Source: Planctomycetota bacterium (GTDB lineage Bacteria; Planctomycetota; B15-G4; SIAN01). Taken from it: a stretch of DNA of 64,000 nucleotides. The position numbers and the translations under genes were made by a program. Below are positions 1 to 8,625 of the stretch, one piece after another. The notes beneath the pieces are model-generated. The model saw only the letters and a list, made by a program, of their open reading frames with translations, did not search any database and was not told where the DNA came from. Location: the NCBI GenBank assembly GCA_028289345.1, contig JANQQL010000005.1:227012-291011 (forward strand), given 5' to 3'. Positions within the stretch are counted from its first letter, which is position 1. The number at the start of each line of letters is the position of its first letter.

Positions 1-10
1 CGGCCGAAAC

Positions 11-508
11 TCACTGCTCGACCAGCTCTTGAAACATGATGCAGAGATCGACGTAGCTTCCGTCGGGATGGCGAAACGCACCGGGAGAGCGCCCGATCAC
101 ACGGAATCCCAGTCTTTCCCACAGTCGGATCGCCGATCCATTGCTGGCCACAACCGCATTGAACTGCATCGCGCGATAGCCGCGTTCGCGGGCGACGCCC
201 ATGGAATGTTCTCCCAATGCCAAGCCGATTCCTCGGCCACGCATTTCTTCGAACACCATGTATCCCCCATTCGCGATGTGGGAAAGTCGGTGCACTCCAT
301 TGGGCTTCAAGGTGTAGGTTCCCGCGATCTGCCCTTCGCAGCGGGCCACCCAAACCTCGGCACCGGGAGAGAACCAGTAGTCGAAGACCGCGGGAACGTC
401 TTCATGAGGAAACACGGTTCCGTCGCGCACCATCTGATCGGCGAGCCGCTCCAAGTCGGGCCGATGGGTCTCCGCGAATGGTTCGAAATCGATGGATGCC
501 ATGGTCAC
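11..508 (-). CDS. GNAT-family N-acetyltransferase
   Basis: Predicted cytoplasmic acetyl-CoA-dependent N-acyltransferase of 165 aa; the substrate cannot be told from sequence. The acetyl-CoA pyrophosphate loop is visible as RGRGIG (residues 90-95) in the usual place after beta-4, followed by ASNGSAIRLWERLGF (121-135), a typical GNAT motif B. The GTG start overlaps the TGA of the upstream HEAT-cyclophilin gene (GTGA), so the two are probably translationally coupled. An ATG two codons later (502) is an alternative start. No signal peptide is seen. Family assignment is secure, specificity unknown. Confidence 0.88.
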   Translation of the reverse strand: MTMASIDFEPFAETHRPDLERLADQMVRDGTVFPHEDVPAVFDYWFSPGAEVWVARCEGQIAGTYTLKPNGVHRLSHIANGGYMVFEEMRGRGIGLALGEHSMGVARERGYRAMQFNAVVASNGSAIRLWERLGFRVIGRSPGAFRHPDGSYVDLCIMFQELVEQ

Positions 509-2478
509 AGCCGTTCAATCCCCAGACAGCGATCTCCGACTTCCAAGCGGTCAACCACGTCCATCCCCTCCACGACTTGGCCGAACACCGTGTAGTTGCC
601 GTCCAGGTGAGGAGTCGGGACGTGAGTGATGAAGATCTGGCAGCCGCCGGTGTCCGGTCCCGCATTGGGCATCCCCAAAGCTCCCGTGAGGTATGGACGC
701 GGGTTGATCTCATCATGAAGGAGAACCCCGCCGCTGCCCCAGCCATCCCCGCGGGGATCCAATCCCTGCACGACGAACCCGGTCACCACTCGATGGAATG
801 AGAGGTCGTCATAGGCTCCTTGCGCCATCCTGTTCAGAAAGCTCTTCACATGGCGCGGCGCGTCCTCTCGAAACAACTCGAGAACGATCTCGCCCCGCGT
901 CGTCTGCAGCTCCACCCGAGGAGCCGAATCCTTTTGGGAGTAGTCCTGCCCATATTCAAGAGTCACTGTGGAGCGGGACTCGGAAGGAACGACCCTTGGT
1001 TTCTCGTCACTGTTGGCCAGCCCCTCTTCCACGGCCCGCCGAACCGCCGCGGAAGGATCTCCGCGAGCATCGAGCAACCGTTGGGTCGCCTCGTTTCCTC
1101 CCAAGGCGGCGAGAGTGCGCACGGCTTCCACCCGTACCTCGGCGTTTTCGTCTCCCGTGCTCTCCAGCAACACGACGCCGACTGCGGTGGCGTCCTCTTC
1201 GGCCCCATGCTCCCGAAGAATCGAAAGAGCCGTCCCGCGCATTGCCATGTCCGCATGTTGGAGGCCGCGCAGCCCGTAGTGCCGCTGCTTTCCTTCCAGA
1301 GTGGCCAACGCGTTCAATGCTTCGACCGACACTCGCGGGTCTTCGTCGACGAGCCGTTCTTCCAGCAAATACACGGGAAGCGGATCGAGGTTCCCCGCCG
1401 CCCTTGTCGCCCCCCAACGATCCCATGGCGCCGGACGTCGAGCCAACATATGAATGCGCTCCCGAGCCCGATCTCCCCCCCGAGGAGCCCATTCCTTCAG
1501 CGCTCGCGCCCGCACGGTGGGCGAGACATCGTCCAACGCGGCCTGAAAGAACTCTCCCCACTCGGCGTCGACCGGAACGAGTTTGCCTAGGGATGCCAGG
1601 AGGTAGTCCCGAACATGGAAACTGTCCGGATTCTTCTCGAAGGCACTTCGCAGAACCGGGATCACCCGAGGATCGCCACGAAGGGCCAAGGCCCATGCCG
1701 CGTTCGCCGCTACGTGGGGGTCCGAGTCGCGAAGAACCGAGGCCACGGCTTTCACGGGAAACTCTGCACTGTCGGTCAGTCCCGTCAGCCCGCGCAAGGC
1801 GAAGAACCTCTCCTCGCGCTGCGACGAATCGAGGGCCTCTCGAAGAGCGGCCTCACGGCCATCGATTTCGATCTCGGCAAGGGCGTAGACGGCCTTCCAT
1901 CGAACCTCGCCGTTGGAATCTTGGCAGCGCTCGGTCAAACGTTGCAGGAGCGCCGCTTCGGTAGACTCGTCCAACGGGCGCTCTGGCGCAGCACGCTTGC
2001 CTCGAATTCTCGCCAAGGCCAACAAAGCAGCGCCGCGGACTCCTGGATCAGAATCCTCCGTCGCGGCTAGCAACGCCGGCACCGCCGTGGAATCTCCGCG
2101 TTTTCCCAGAGCCTCGGCAGCCCGCGCCCTCACCCCCCCGCGCGAATCCTGGAGGGACTGAAGGAGCGCCGCGATCGTTCGTTGAGAAGGAGTCTGACCG
2201 ATGGCGAACAACAGCTCTTCGATCACCGCGGGGTCCTGCTCGATCTCTAGCGCCCGGGTCATCACCACATCCAGCGACTCGGCCCGCAAACGACCGATCG
2301 CTCGTGCGGCCCGAGCCCGAAGTGCGGGGGATTCCTCTCGAGTCAGCAACGCCTCCCAGTACTGAACGTCACCATCCCGGGCGTCCTCGCGAGGCATCAT
2401 CTCTTCCAGCACCGACTGCTCGACGCTGGTACACCCCACCAGTAGTGAGAGAAGAGCCCAACCCTTCCATTGTTTCAT
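505..2478 (-). CDS. HEAT-repeat lipoprotein with C-terminal cyclophilin domain
   Basis: 657-aa exported protein. The chosen ATG at 2478 opens a lipoprotein signal ending LLSLLVGC (lipid-attached Cys at residue 16); an upstream in-frame start at 2532 only adds residues before it. Residues about 30-500 are HEAT/PBS-type helical repeats (recurrent VRARAAEALG and AAWALALRGD-like units), a protein-binding scaffold. Residues about 520-657 are a cyclophilin-type peptidyl-prolyl isomerase with FHRVVTGFVVQG, GCQIFITHVPTPHLDG and YTVFGQVVEGMDVV, including the catalytic Arg of FHR. Likely an envelope folding factor. It overlaps the GNAT gene downstream and is divergent from the M28 peptidase. Confidence 0.9.
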   Translation of the reverse strand: MKQWKGWALLSLLVGCTSVEQSVLEEMMPREDARDGDVQYWEALLTREESPALRARAARAIGRLRAESLDVVMTRALEIEQDPAVIEELLFAIGQTPSQRTIAALLQSLQDSRGGVRARAAEALGKRGDSTAVPALLAATEDSDPGVRGAALLALARIRGKRAAPERPLDESTEAALLQRLTERCQDSNGEVRWKAVYALAEIEIDGREAALREALDSSQREERFFALRGLTGLTDSAEFPVKAVASVLRDSDPHVAANAAWALALRGDPRVIPVLRSAFEKNPDSFHVRDYLLASLGKLVPVDAEWGEFFQAALDDVSPTVRARALKEWAPRGGDRARERIHMLARRPAPWDRWGATRAAGNLDPLPVYLLEERLVDEDPRVSVEALNALATLEGKQRHYGLRGLQHADMAMRGTALSILREHGAEEDATAVGVVLLESTGDENAEVRVEAVRTLAALGGNEATQRLLDARGDPSAAVRRAVEEGLANSDEKPRVVPSESRSTVTLEYGQDYSQKDSAPRVELQTTRGEIVLELFREDAPRHVKSFLNRMAQGAYDDLSFHRVVTGFVVQGLDPRGDGWGSGGVLLHDEINPRPYLTGALGMPNAGPDTGGCQIFITHVPTPHLDGNYTVFGQVVEGMDVVDRLEVGDRCLGIERL

Positions 2479-2875
2479 GACAATCCTTTGCAAGAGTGCT
2501 GCCGCGACGAGACCGAGGCTAACCCGGATCATTCATGAAGGCCTACTGCGAATGGCCTAGTTCTTTCCGGCTTTGTCATGACGTTCGCTATCCATCCTCC
2601 ACGGACATTTCGAGACGTTTCCGTGAAGACCGCCGTAAGTCCTCGCCAGAAAGAACTTTGACTCATTCTCGCGACGGCGTTCCCGAATGATCCGGGTGAA
2701 ACGCCGCAGCGAACGACATCTGGTCGAGTTCCGACGAGCGAAATGGCCTTCCGCTGGATCGCGGCAGAACCGCGCGGGATCTCTTTCGTGTGACTTCGAG
2801 TTCCATGGCTCGAACGTACAATGCTGGATTCTCACCCCCCTTGCGATTCCCCTGTTCCTGAAACCCGAGAGTCCG
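2479..2875. other. Divergent intergenic region
   Basis: About 400 bp between the divergent starts of the HEAT-cyclophilin gene and the M28 peptidase. It should hold both promoters. I see no convincing -35/-10 pair, repeat or RNA gene. Reading frames here have no recognisable protein character. Confidence 0.4.
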
Positions 2876-4777
2876 ATGATCCACCAGCGATATGCCGCAG
2901 CAAGCCGCGTTCGACCGCGGCGAACTCTGACCGACAAGCGAGAAGCGTCGCGGTGGGCGGTCATTGCTTCCACCGTGATTTGCTTGGGAGCCGCGGGCTG
3001 TGCCGCCTCCTACGACGGAGTCGACACCATCGTCGAGGAAGACCTCCACCGTCACATCGCGTTCTTGGCCGACGACCGGCTGGAAGGAAGACTCCCCGGC
3101 ACCGAAGGTTGCGAAGAGGCAGCGCGCTACATCGCTCAGCAGTTCGGCAGAGCGGGGCTGCGGCCTGGCGGGGACTGGGGAACTTACTTCCAGAACTTCA
3201 CCGTAGAGGTCGGCCGAAAGATCAACTCGGCGACGCGGCTCCAGGTGAACGAAGAAAAGTTCGCATTGGACGAACAGTTTGCCGTGGCGCTCGGAACCGG
3301 CAACAGCAAGGGTGTCGGAGAACTCGTCTTCGTCGGCTTCGGCATCCATGCGCCGGAACTCGGACACGATGACTACGAGACCGTGGACGTGGCCGGCAAA
3401 GTGGTCGTCGCGTTCACCGGCGCCCCCGGTCGCGCGGAAGAAACCGGCTTGTTCCTGGAGACGAGCCCTCACGGCAAGTTCGCTCGGCCGCGCACCAAGA
3501 TCGAAACCGCGTACGGCAAGAAAGCCGCGGGAATGATCCTGATCCACAGTCCCCTGGACTACGGTGATGCGATGTTCGCCGAAGAACTGCCAGAGTTCAT
3601 CAGCGATCGTGGCCGCGGACTCTCATTCGCGGCGGTCCACCTGACCGCGAGTGCGGCCGAGACCGTGTTTTCCCAAGCCGGGTGGAACCTCGCCGAGTTC
3701 GACCAGAAGCTCCATGCCGGCGAGGTGATCTCCCAACCCATGACCGGGGTGAACGCCGAGATCGAGATCCTGGTCGAGCCCGTCGAGAAGAGCACCGCAA
3801 ACGTCGTGGGGTACTTGCAAGGCAAGTCGGACGAAGTCGTGGTGGTCGGCGCTCACTACGATCACCTCGGCTTGGGAGGAACGGGCAGCCGTGGCGGCGC
3901 CGGCGAGATTCACAACGGCGCGGACGACAACGCCTCGGGAACCGCCGTCTTGATCGAACTCGCCGAAGCATGCCATGCGCGACCTGGCGGCATGAAGCGA
4001 ACCATCGTGTTCGTGGCGTTCTCCGCCGAGGAACTCGGCTTGCTGGGCTCGGCTCACTATGCCGAACATCCGTTTCTTCCCATGGACCAAACCGTGGCCA
4101 TGCTGAACTTCGACATGGTGGGCCGCTCGAAGGATGGCTATTGCGCGGTAGGCGCTGGCGAAAGCTCCCGCGAGTTCGAGGGGATTGCCGAGCGAGTGAA
4201 CGAGGATCTGAAACTCGGCTTGAACCTCGAGATCTCCGATGGAGGCATGTCTCGGGGGTCCAGCGACCATCAGTCATTCCTCAACCGCGAAGTGCCCAGT
4301 CTGTTCTTCTTCGCCGGACTTCACGACGACTACCACAAGCCGTCCGACGACATCGACAAGATCAACTTTGCGGGAACCGAGACGATCTCGCGCCTGGCGT
4401 TCGGAGTGCTGGCTCGTTTGGATGCAACCACTCGGCCGAAATTCGTCGCCGCCGCGGCTCCCGCCAATCCTCACGGTGGGTCCGCTCGCTCTGACGACAT
4501 GCCGCGTTCCAGTCGTCCCTGGTTCGGTTCGGTTCCCTCGTTCGGCGGGGACGTGGACGGTGTGCTGTTCGACGGCATCACCGAAGGGTCTCCCGCCCAC
4601 GCCGGCGGACTCCAGGCCGGAGACATTCTGGTCGAGTTCGCCGGACAAGCCGTTCACACACTCGAAGACTTCACCGTGTTCCTGAGCGCTCACGATGTGG
4701 GCGACACCGTCGACGTCGCGGTCCTTCGCGACGGCCAACGAGTCGAGGCTCAGATCACCTTGGCATTGAGGCCCTGA
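2876..4777 (+). CDS. M28-family zinc aminopeptidase with PA and PDZ domains
   Basis: 633-aa exported exopeptidase predicted to cleave N-terminal residues in the envelope. I start at ATG 2876 because the N-terminus then reads as a basic n-region, hydrophobic stretch and lipobox-like LGAAGC. A PA-like insert (around GKVVVAFTGAPG) precedes the metallopeptidase core. Di-zinc ligands are visible: H327 and D329 (AHYDHLG), D350/D351 (NGADDNASG), E385/E386 (AEELGLLG), D413 (NFDMVG) and H487 (DYHKPSDD). The last 90 residues form a PDZ domain (SPAHAGGLQAGDIL). Only 2 nt separate it from the next gene, so the two are probably cotranscribed. Confidence 0.93.
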   Translation: MIHQRYAAASRVRPRRTLTDKREASRWAVIASTVICLGAAGCAASYDGVDTIVEEDLHRHIAFLADDRLEGRLPGTEGCEEAARYIAQQFGRAGLRPGGDWGTYFQNFTVEVGRKINSATRLQVNEEKFALDEQFAVALGTGNSKGVGELVFVGFGIHAPELGHDDYETVDVAGKVVVAFTGAPGRAEETGLFLETSPHGKFARPRTKIETAYGKKAAGMILIHSPLDYGDAMFAEELPEFISDRGRGLSFAAVHLTASAAETVFSQAGWNLAEFDQKLHAGEVISQPMTGVNAEIEILVEPVEKSTANVVGYLQGKSDEVVVVGAHYDHLGLGGTGSRGGAGEIHNGADDNASGTAVLIELAEACHARPGGMKRTIVFVAFSAEELGLLGSAHYAEHPFLPMDQTVAMLNFDMVGRSKDGYCAVGAGESSREFEGIAERVNEDLKLGLNLEISDGGMSRGSSDHQSFLNREVPSLFFFAGLHDDYHKPSDDIDKINFAGTETISRLAFGVLARLDATTRPKFVAAAAPANPHGGSARSDDMPRSSRPWFGSVPSFGGDVDGVLFDGITEGSPAHAGGLQAGDILVEFAGQAVHTLEDFTVFLSAHDVGDTVDVAVLRDGQRVEAQITLALRP

Positions 4778-4779
4778 CC

Positions 4780-5937
4780 ATGAGCGATTCCTCCTTCCGA
4801 AAGCTGTCGACCAAGGCCATTCACGCGGGAGAGCCACAGCCTCGACTCGAAGGCTCGGTGGCGATGCCAATCTTCCAGTCGGCGATGTTCGAGTACATGG
4901 GAGAGAAGAGCTACCACGACCTGAAATACATCCGGCTCAACAACACCCCGAACCATCGAGTCTTGCACCAAAAACTGGCGGAATTGGAGAACGCCGAAGC
5001 CGGCTTGGTCACCGCCAGTGGCATGGCGGCGATCTCGACGTCGATGCTGGCCCTCTTGAATCAAGGGGACCATCTGCTGATCCAGGGCACGCTTTACGGT
5101 GGCACCCATGACTTCGTGACCAAGGACCTTCCTCGCTGGGGCATCCACTACGACTTCATCGACCCGACCCAGCCCGAGGACTGGGAGGCCAAGCGGCGAC
5201 CGGAAACCCGGGCGATCTACGTCGAAACCATGGGCAATCCGCTGCTCGGAGTTCCCCACCTTCCCCAGGTCGCCTCCTTCGCTCGGTCCCATGGCCTGGT
5301 ATCGATGATCGACAACACGTTCGCCAGCCCGGTCAACTTTCGCCCGCTCGAACACGGCTTCGACCTGTCCATGCACAGTGGCACCAAGTACCTGAATGGT
5401 CACTCGGACATCGTGGCCGGTGCAGTCCTTGGCAGCGCTTCCCTCATCGAGAAGATCACTCACGCGCTCAATCACCTGGGCGGATCCATCGACCCCCATG
5501 CCGCTTTCTTACTGCATCGCGGAGTGAAGACGTTGGCGGTTCGCATGCGTCAGCACAACGAATCCGCGGGACAGCTCGCGCGCTTCCTAGAATCCCACGA
5601 CGCGGTCGCGAAAGTGAACTATCCCGGTCTCGAGTCCCACCCCCAGCACGCTTGGGCCAAGGAGTGGTTCGACGGTTTCAGTGGGATGCTGAGCTTTGAG
5701 CTGGGAGGTGGTCTCCCCGCCGCGGAACGCTTGTTCGAACGACTTCGCATTCCGCTGAAGGCGCCCAGCCTTGGCGGCGTCGAGTCGCTGGTCACTCGCC
5801 CCGCCATCACCTCCCACGCGGGGATGTCGGCCGAGGACCGCCATGCCCTCGGCATCACCGATGGGCTGGTCCGAGTCTCGGTCGGCATCGAAGATCCGCA
5901 GGAACTCGTGGAAGACTTCGAACAGGCGCTCGGCTAA
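4780..5937 (+). CDS. Trans-sulfuration PLP enzyme (cystathionine lyase/synthase type)
   Basis: 385-aa cytosolic Cys/Met-metabolism enzyme, PLP fold type I. The Schiff-base lysine is K203 in SGTKYLNGHSD. The PLP-phosphate loop SGMAAIS (80-86) and the ring-stacking Tyr region (QGTLYGGTH) are present. The IDNTFASP and LGGVESL segments are typical of cystathionine beta-lyase, gamma-lyase, gamma-synthase and O-acetylhomoserine sulfhydrylase. Sequence alone does not separate these; cystathionine beta-lyase (MetC-like) is a reasonable first guess. It follows the M28 peptidase by 2 nt. Hairpin repeat D lies just downstream. Confidence 0.88.
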   Translation: MSDSSFRKLSTKAIHAGEPQPRLEGSVAMPIFQSAMFEYMGEKSYHDLKYIRLNNTPNHRVLHQKLAELENAEAGLVTASGMAAISTSMLALLNQGDHLLIQGTLYGGTHDFVTKDLPRWGIHYDFIDPTQPEDWEAKRRPETRAIYVETMGNPLLGVPHLPQVASFARSHGLVSMIDNTFASPVNFRPLEHGFDLSMHSGTKYLNGHSDIVAGAVLGSASLIEKITHALNHLGGSIDPHAAFLLHRGVKTLAVRMRQHNESAGQLARFLESHDAVAKVNYPGLESHPQHAWAKEWFDGFSGMLSFELGGGLPAAERLFERLRIPLKAPSLGGVESLVTRPAITSHAGMSAEDRHALGITDGLVRVSVGIEDPQELVEDFEQALG

Positions 5938-5959
5938 GCACGCCGTTCGAAAAGTCACC

Positions 5960-6110
5960 GGAGGAACGACCGAGGGGCCTTCGTAGTCAAGGAGTCGAGC
6001 CTCAGGCGAGTGCGTCATTCGTCCACCGTTCGACGACGAAGGCTGGTCCGCAAACGCCGGATCGGGCCCCGAAAGACTTCTTCACGTCCTGCTGGAATCC
6101 GCTCGCGTGA
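5960..6110. repeat. Hairpin repeat, copy D
   Basis: Imperfect palindrome just after the PLP-enzyme stop. Core arms GCCTTCGTAGTC (5977-5988) and GACGACGAAGGC (6032-6043) pair with one mismatch around the centre CGAGTG-CGT-CATTCG. Blocks GGAGTCG, ATTCGTC, TCGGGC, CGAAAGACTT and TTCAC recur in the same order in the copies at 19454, 35363 and 50433. Boundaries are approximate. Confidence 0.65.
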
Positions 6111-6325
6111 GTCCGTTGGCAGACTCAAAGACTCCTTTGATTCCTGGCGAGGTACGCCCAAGAAAGCGGCTCCACTCGAGTCGCGGAAGGGTCGTCACGA
6201 GGACGCCCAAGGACCCACAAAGAGACGGACGATTTTTTCGACGACCGGACCCGAAGGATTCATGAGTGCCCCAGGCGAGGGGGGCAGTGCGCGCGTCGAA
6301 GCAATCCGCCTGCTATCGTCCTGAC
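6111..6325. other. Upstream region of the rhomboid gene
   Basis: About 215 bp between hairpin repeat D and the rhomboid start. It presumably carries the rhomboid promoter. I see no gene and no clear regulatory motif. Confidence 0.35.
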
Positions 6326-7105
6326 ATGATCCCTCTTCGAGATAACAACCCCTCTTCGACCACCCCCATCGTCAACTACGCCTTGATCCTGATTTGCAGC
6401 TTGGCGTTCCTGGCACAGCTTGGGGAAGGCCCCGAAAGCGAGTCATTGATCGAACGCTTCGGGATGGTGCCGGCACGGGTCTCCGATCCCGACGAAGAAG
6501 TCGTTCAGGTCCGCGAAGTCCCGGTACGCACGCTTTTCGGAGTCCGGCTTCAGCGAGTCGAAGAACCCCTGGCCCCCGCCGCCGTCCCTCCATTTCTGAC
6601 CCTGTTGACGTGCATCTTTCTGCACGGCGGTTGGATGCACATCATCGGCAACCTGTGGTTCCTGTTCATCTTTGGAGACAACATCGAAGACCGGCTCGGT
6701 CACATTCCTTACCTGATCTTCTACTTGTTCAGTGGCATTGCGGCGAGCGTGGCCCACTACCTGGTGGATCCCTCCTCGACCATTCCCACAATCGGCGCGA
6801 GCGGCGCCATCGCCGGAGTCATGGGGGCCTACCTGGTTCTTTATCCCCGAGCAACGGTCGTGACCCTGGTCCCGATCTTCGTCTTCCTGCAAGTCATGGT
6901 GCTGCCGGCCTCGATCTTCCTCGGCATCTGGTTCCTCATCCAATTTTTCCAGGGCACCTTTGCCATGGGTTCCACTCAAAGCGCCGGAGTTGCTTGGTGG
7001 GCTCACATTGGTGGATTCGTGGTTGGCTTTGCGGCGGCGATGTGGGTTCGGTCGCGGGGGGAGATTCGGCCTCGGGTTCGGGTGGTTCGTCGGGGGAGGT
7101 GGTAG
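6326..7105 (+). CDS. Rhomboid-family intramembrane serine protease
   Basis: 259-aa multi-spanning membrane protease. Start ATG 6326 is chosen because the protein then begins with a short cytosolic segment and the first membrane helix (YALILICSLAFLAQ). Hallmarks are HGGWMHIIGNLWFLFIFGD in the L1/TM2 region, the catalytic Ser159 in GASGAIAG and the catalytic His227 in WAHIGG. A 60-residue insert (about 40-100) after TM1 resembles that of other PVC and actinobacterial rhomboids. The substrate is unknown. A G/T-rich repeat array begins directly after the TAG stop. Confidence 0.93.
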   Translation: MIPLRDNNPSSTTPIVNYALILICSLAFLAQLGEGPESESLIERFGMVPARVSDPDEEVVQVREVPVRTLFGVRLQRVEEPLAPAAVPPFLTLLTCIFLHGGWMHIIGNLWFLFIFGDNIEDRLGHIPYLIFYLFSGIAASVAHYLVDPSSTIPTIGASGAIAGVMGAYLVLYPRATVVTLVPIFVFLQVMVLPASIFLGIWFLIQFFQGTFAMGSTQSAGVAWWAHIGGFVVGFAAAMWVRSRGEIRPRVRVVRRGRW

Positions 7106-8096
7106 GGCGGGCGCTCTTGGGTTAGGCGGCGGGGCGGGTTCCCCCTCGGGTTCGGGGGTACACTCGCCTCTTCAGGCACTTTTGGGGGTGGGCTCGCTCG
7201 GCGCCGACGCCGATGCCGCGTTGCGTGGGACCTCGCGATGAAAACGACGCCGGCTTAGACCCCCGAACCCGAGGGGGAACCCGCCCCTTTGGCTCTTATC
7301 CATTCGCTTCCTTGGGAGGGGCGCTGGCGCGGAGTGCGAGTCTCGCGGGTTGGTCCCGTGATGCGAAGCTCGAGCGGGTGACGTTGTTGTCGCATTGCGT
7401 TGGGTATCACGAGTGGATGCGCCGCCGACTTCGCCCCCCGAACCAGCAGGGGAACCCGACCCTCGGGCTCTTCTCCACTCGCTTCCTTGGGAAGGGCTCT
7501 GTCGTGGGTGGCGAGTCTTGCGGGTTGGTGCCATGGTGGGGTGCGTGAACGGTGACGTCGATGTCGCGCAGCGCTGGACATCACGAAGTGGATGCGACGC
7601 CGGCTTGGGGCTCCGAACCTGAGGGGGAACGCGCCGTTCTCCCGGGCTTCCATGAGATGGATGTTGACCGCGCATGGGTGTTCTTGGGTTGGTGACGTTT
7701 TGAGGGCTGAAATTGGTGGACTGGGACGGGAAGTGAGTTGGACAGCGTTGCTCTGTTGGCGAGTCGCTTCACTCTCTTTGGGTTGATCGCGGACGTTGGG
7801 GGATTGTTCTGGATCGTGGGTGGATTGGATGAGGCGTGTTCGGGACTGGTTGATTGGAGCGCTGGTGGGTTACTTCGTTTGGTGGGGCTTGCGCGAACGA
7901 GGTGGTGGTTTCTCGTGGCACTGAGTTGGTTCATTGGAAGCGAAGGTTCCGGTGCCGTTCCTGGTGTTGACCGAACACGTCTATTCGGCCGAAGGGCTGT
8001 TCGGGGGTGGGGTCGACGAGCCGTATGCTTGGGTGCTTGGCTGGTGCTGGCAGGTTCGGCCAAGTCGACGCTCATCTGGCACAACTGGTAGACGCC
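7103..8096 (+). repeat. G/T-rich tandem-repeat array, locus 1
   Basis: A roughly 1-kb stretch with no credible gene. It starts at the rhomboid stop with the head TAGGGCGGGCGCTCTTGGG. A perfect 29-bp inverted repeat (7131-7159 and 7259-7287) holds the CCCCCTCGGGTTCGGGGGT core. Three tandem units then follow with a 175-bp period (GAACCC/GAACCA/GAACCT marks at 7265, 7440, 7615), each with a CGCGGGTTGGT-like block. The last 430 bp are strongly G/T-rich on the plus strand. They contain GCGAGTCGCTTCACTCTCTT (7758-7777), also found at the far end of locus 2. Confidence 0.75.
7131..7287. repeat. Perfect 29-bp inverted repeat pair
   Basis: Bases 7131-7159 and 7259-7287 are exact reverse complements, separated by 99 bp. 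The core CCCCCTCGGGTTCGGGGGT is itself hairpin-forming (CCCCC/GGGGG). It is reused in each unit of the locus 2 array at 10352-10370 and 10481-10499. Confidence 0.85.
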
Positions 8097-8099
8097 AAC

Positions 8100-8603
8100 T
8101 CACGAGGCCGAGAGATCCTCGAGCTCTTCGAGAACCCACTCGGCGAAGCTGTTCGATTCCTCGTCGAGGTCCTGGTCTTCGCCCGATTCGTGATCCCAGA
8201 AGACCACGGGAGGCTCCGGGGATTGTCTCGTGTCGAGACACATCAGGCTGCCCGCACCGTCGTCCAGAAAAGGGAGCAAGAACGAGGGAAGCTCGAGGTC
8301 TTTTCGGGCAAGTCGCGTCATCTTGACCAGCTCGAGATGATCAGGAGGCCCTTCGATTCCGTAGAACTCGAAAGAGCCGACACAGAGCCAGCCATACTTT
8401 CGTAAGAAAGACCGGTAGCTTCCCTGGATCCGCAGCCCCAAGCTCTCCTCGGCATCCCGGATCACCTCTTCGGAGCATCCCTCGCCGGACTCCACTTCGC
8501 GCCCTTGCGTCAGGAGTTGCTCGAGCTTCTTCCGTGCGTTGCTCAATGGCGTTGCCCGGCCTCCCAAAGCACGATGCCATGAAAGTCCGTGACCTTGAGC
8601 CAC
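8100..8603 (-). CDS. SUKH (SMI1/KNR4) domain protein, possible immunity protein
   Basis: 167-aa soluble acidic protein of the SMI1/KNR4 (SUKH) superfamily. Members often neutralise polymorphic or contact-dependent toxins, but orphan copies are common. Visible family features are the N-terminal ESLGLRIQGSYRSFLRKYG helix-turn region, GSFEFYGIEG, the central LLPFLDDGAGSLMCLD strand pair and the C-terminal FAEWVLEELEDL helix. The GTG at 8603 is the longest start and lacks a clear Shine-Dalgarno. A TTG at 8546 with GGGAGG upstream is an alternative. No toxin gene is adjacent. It lies 22 nt downstream of the candidate selenoprotein frame on the same strand. Confidence 0.78.
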   Translation of the reverse strand: MAQGHGLSWHRALGGRATPLSNARKKLEQLLTQGREVESGEGCSEEVIRDAEESLGLRIQGSYRSFLRKYGWLCVGSFEFYGIEGPPDHLELVKMTRLARKDLELPSFLLPFLDDGAGSLMCLDTRQSPEPPVVFWDHESGEDQDLDEESNSFAEWVLEELEDLSAS

Positions 8604-8625
8604 GGCAGGAGTGAGTCAATCCTGG

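Noticed and set aside
7172..7675. Open frames across the tandem repeats that look like repetitive proteins
   Set aside because: Frames exist on both strands because the repeat is GC-rich; none has a ribosome-binding site or a recognisable domain.
7738..8091. Hydrophobic plus-strand frame (about 117 codons)
   Set aside because: Trp/Gly/Leu-rich composition follows from the G/T skew; no start signal, and the related tail of locus 2 does not encode a similar protein.
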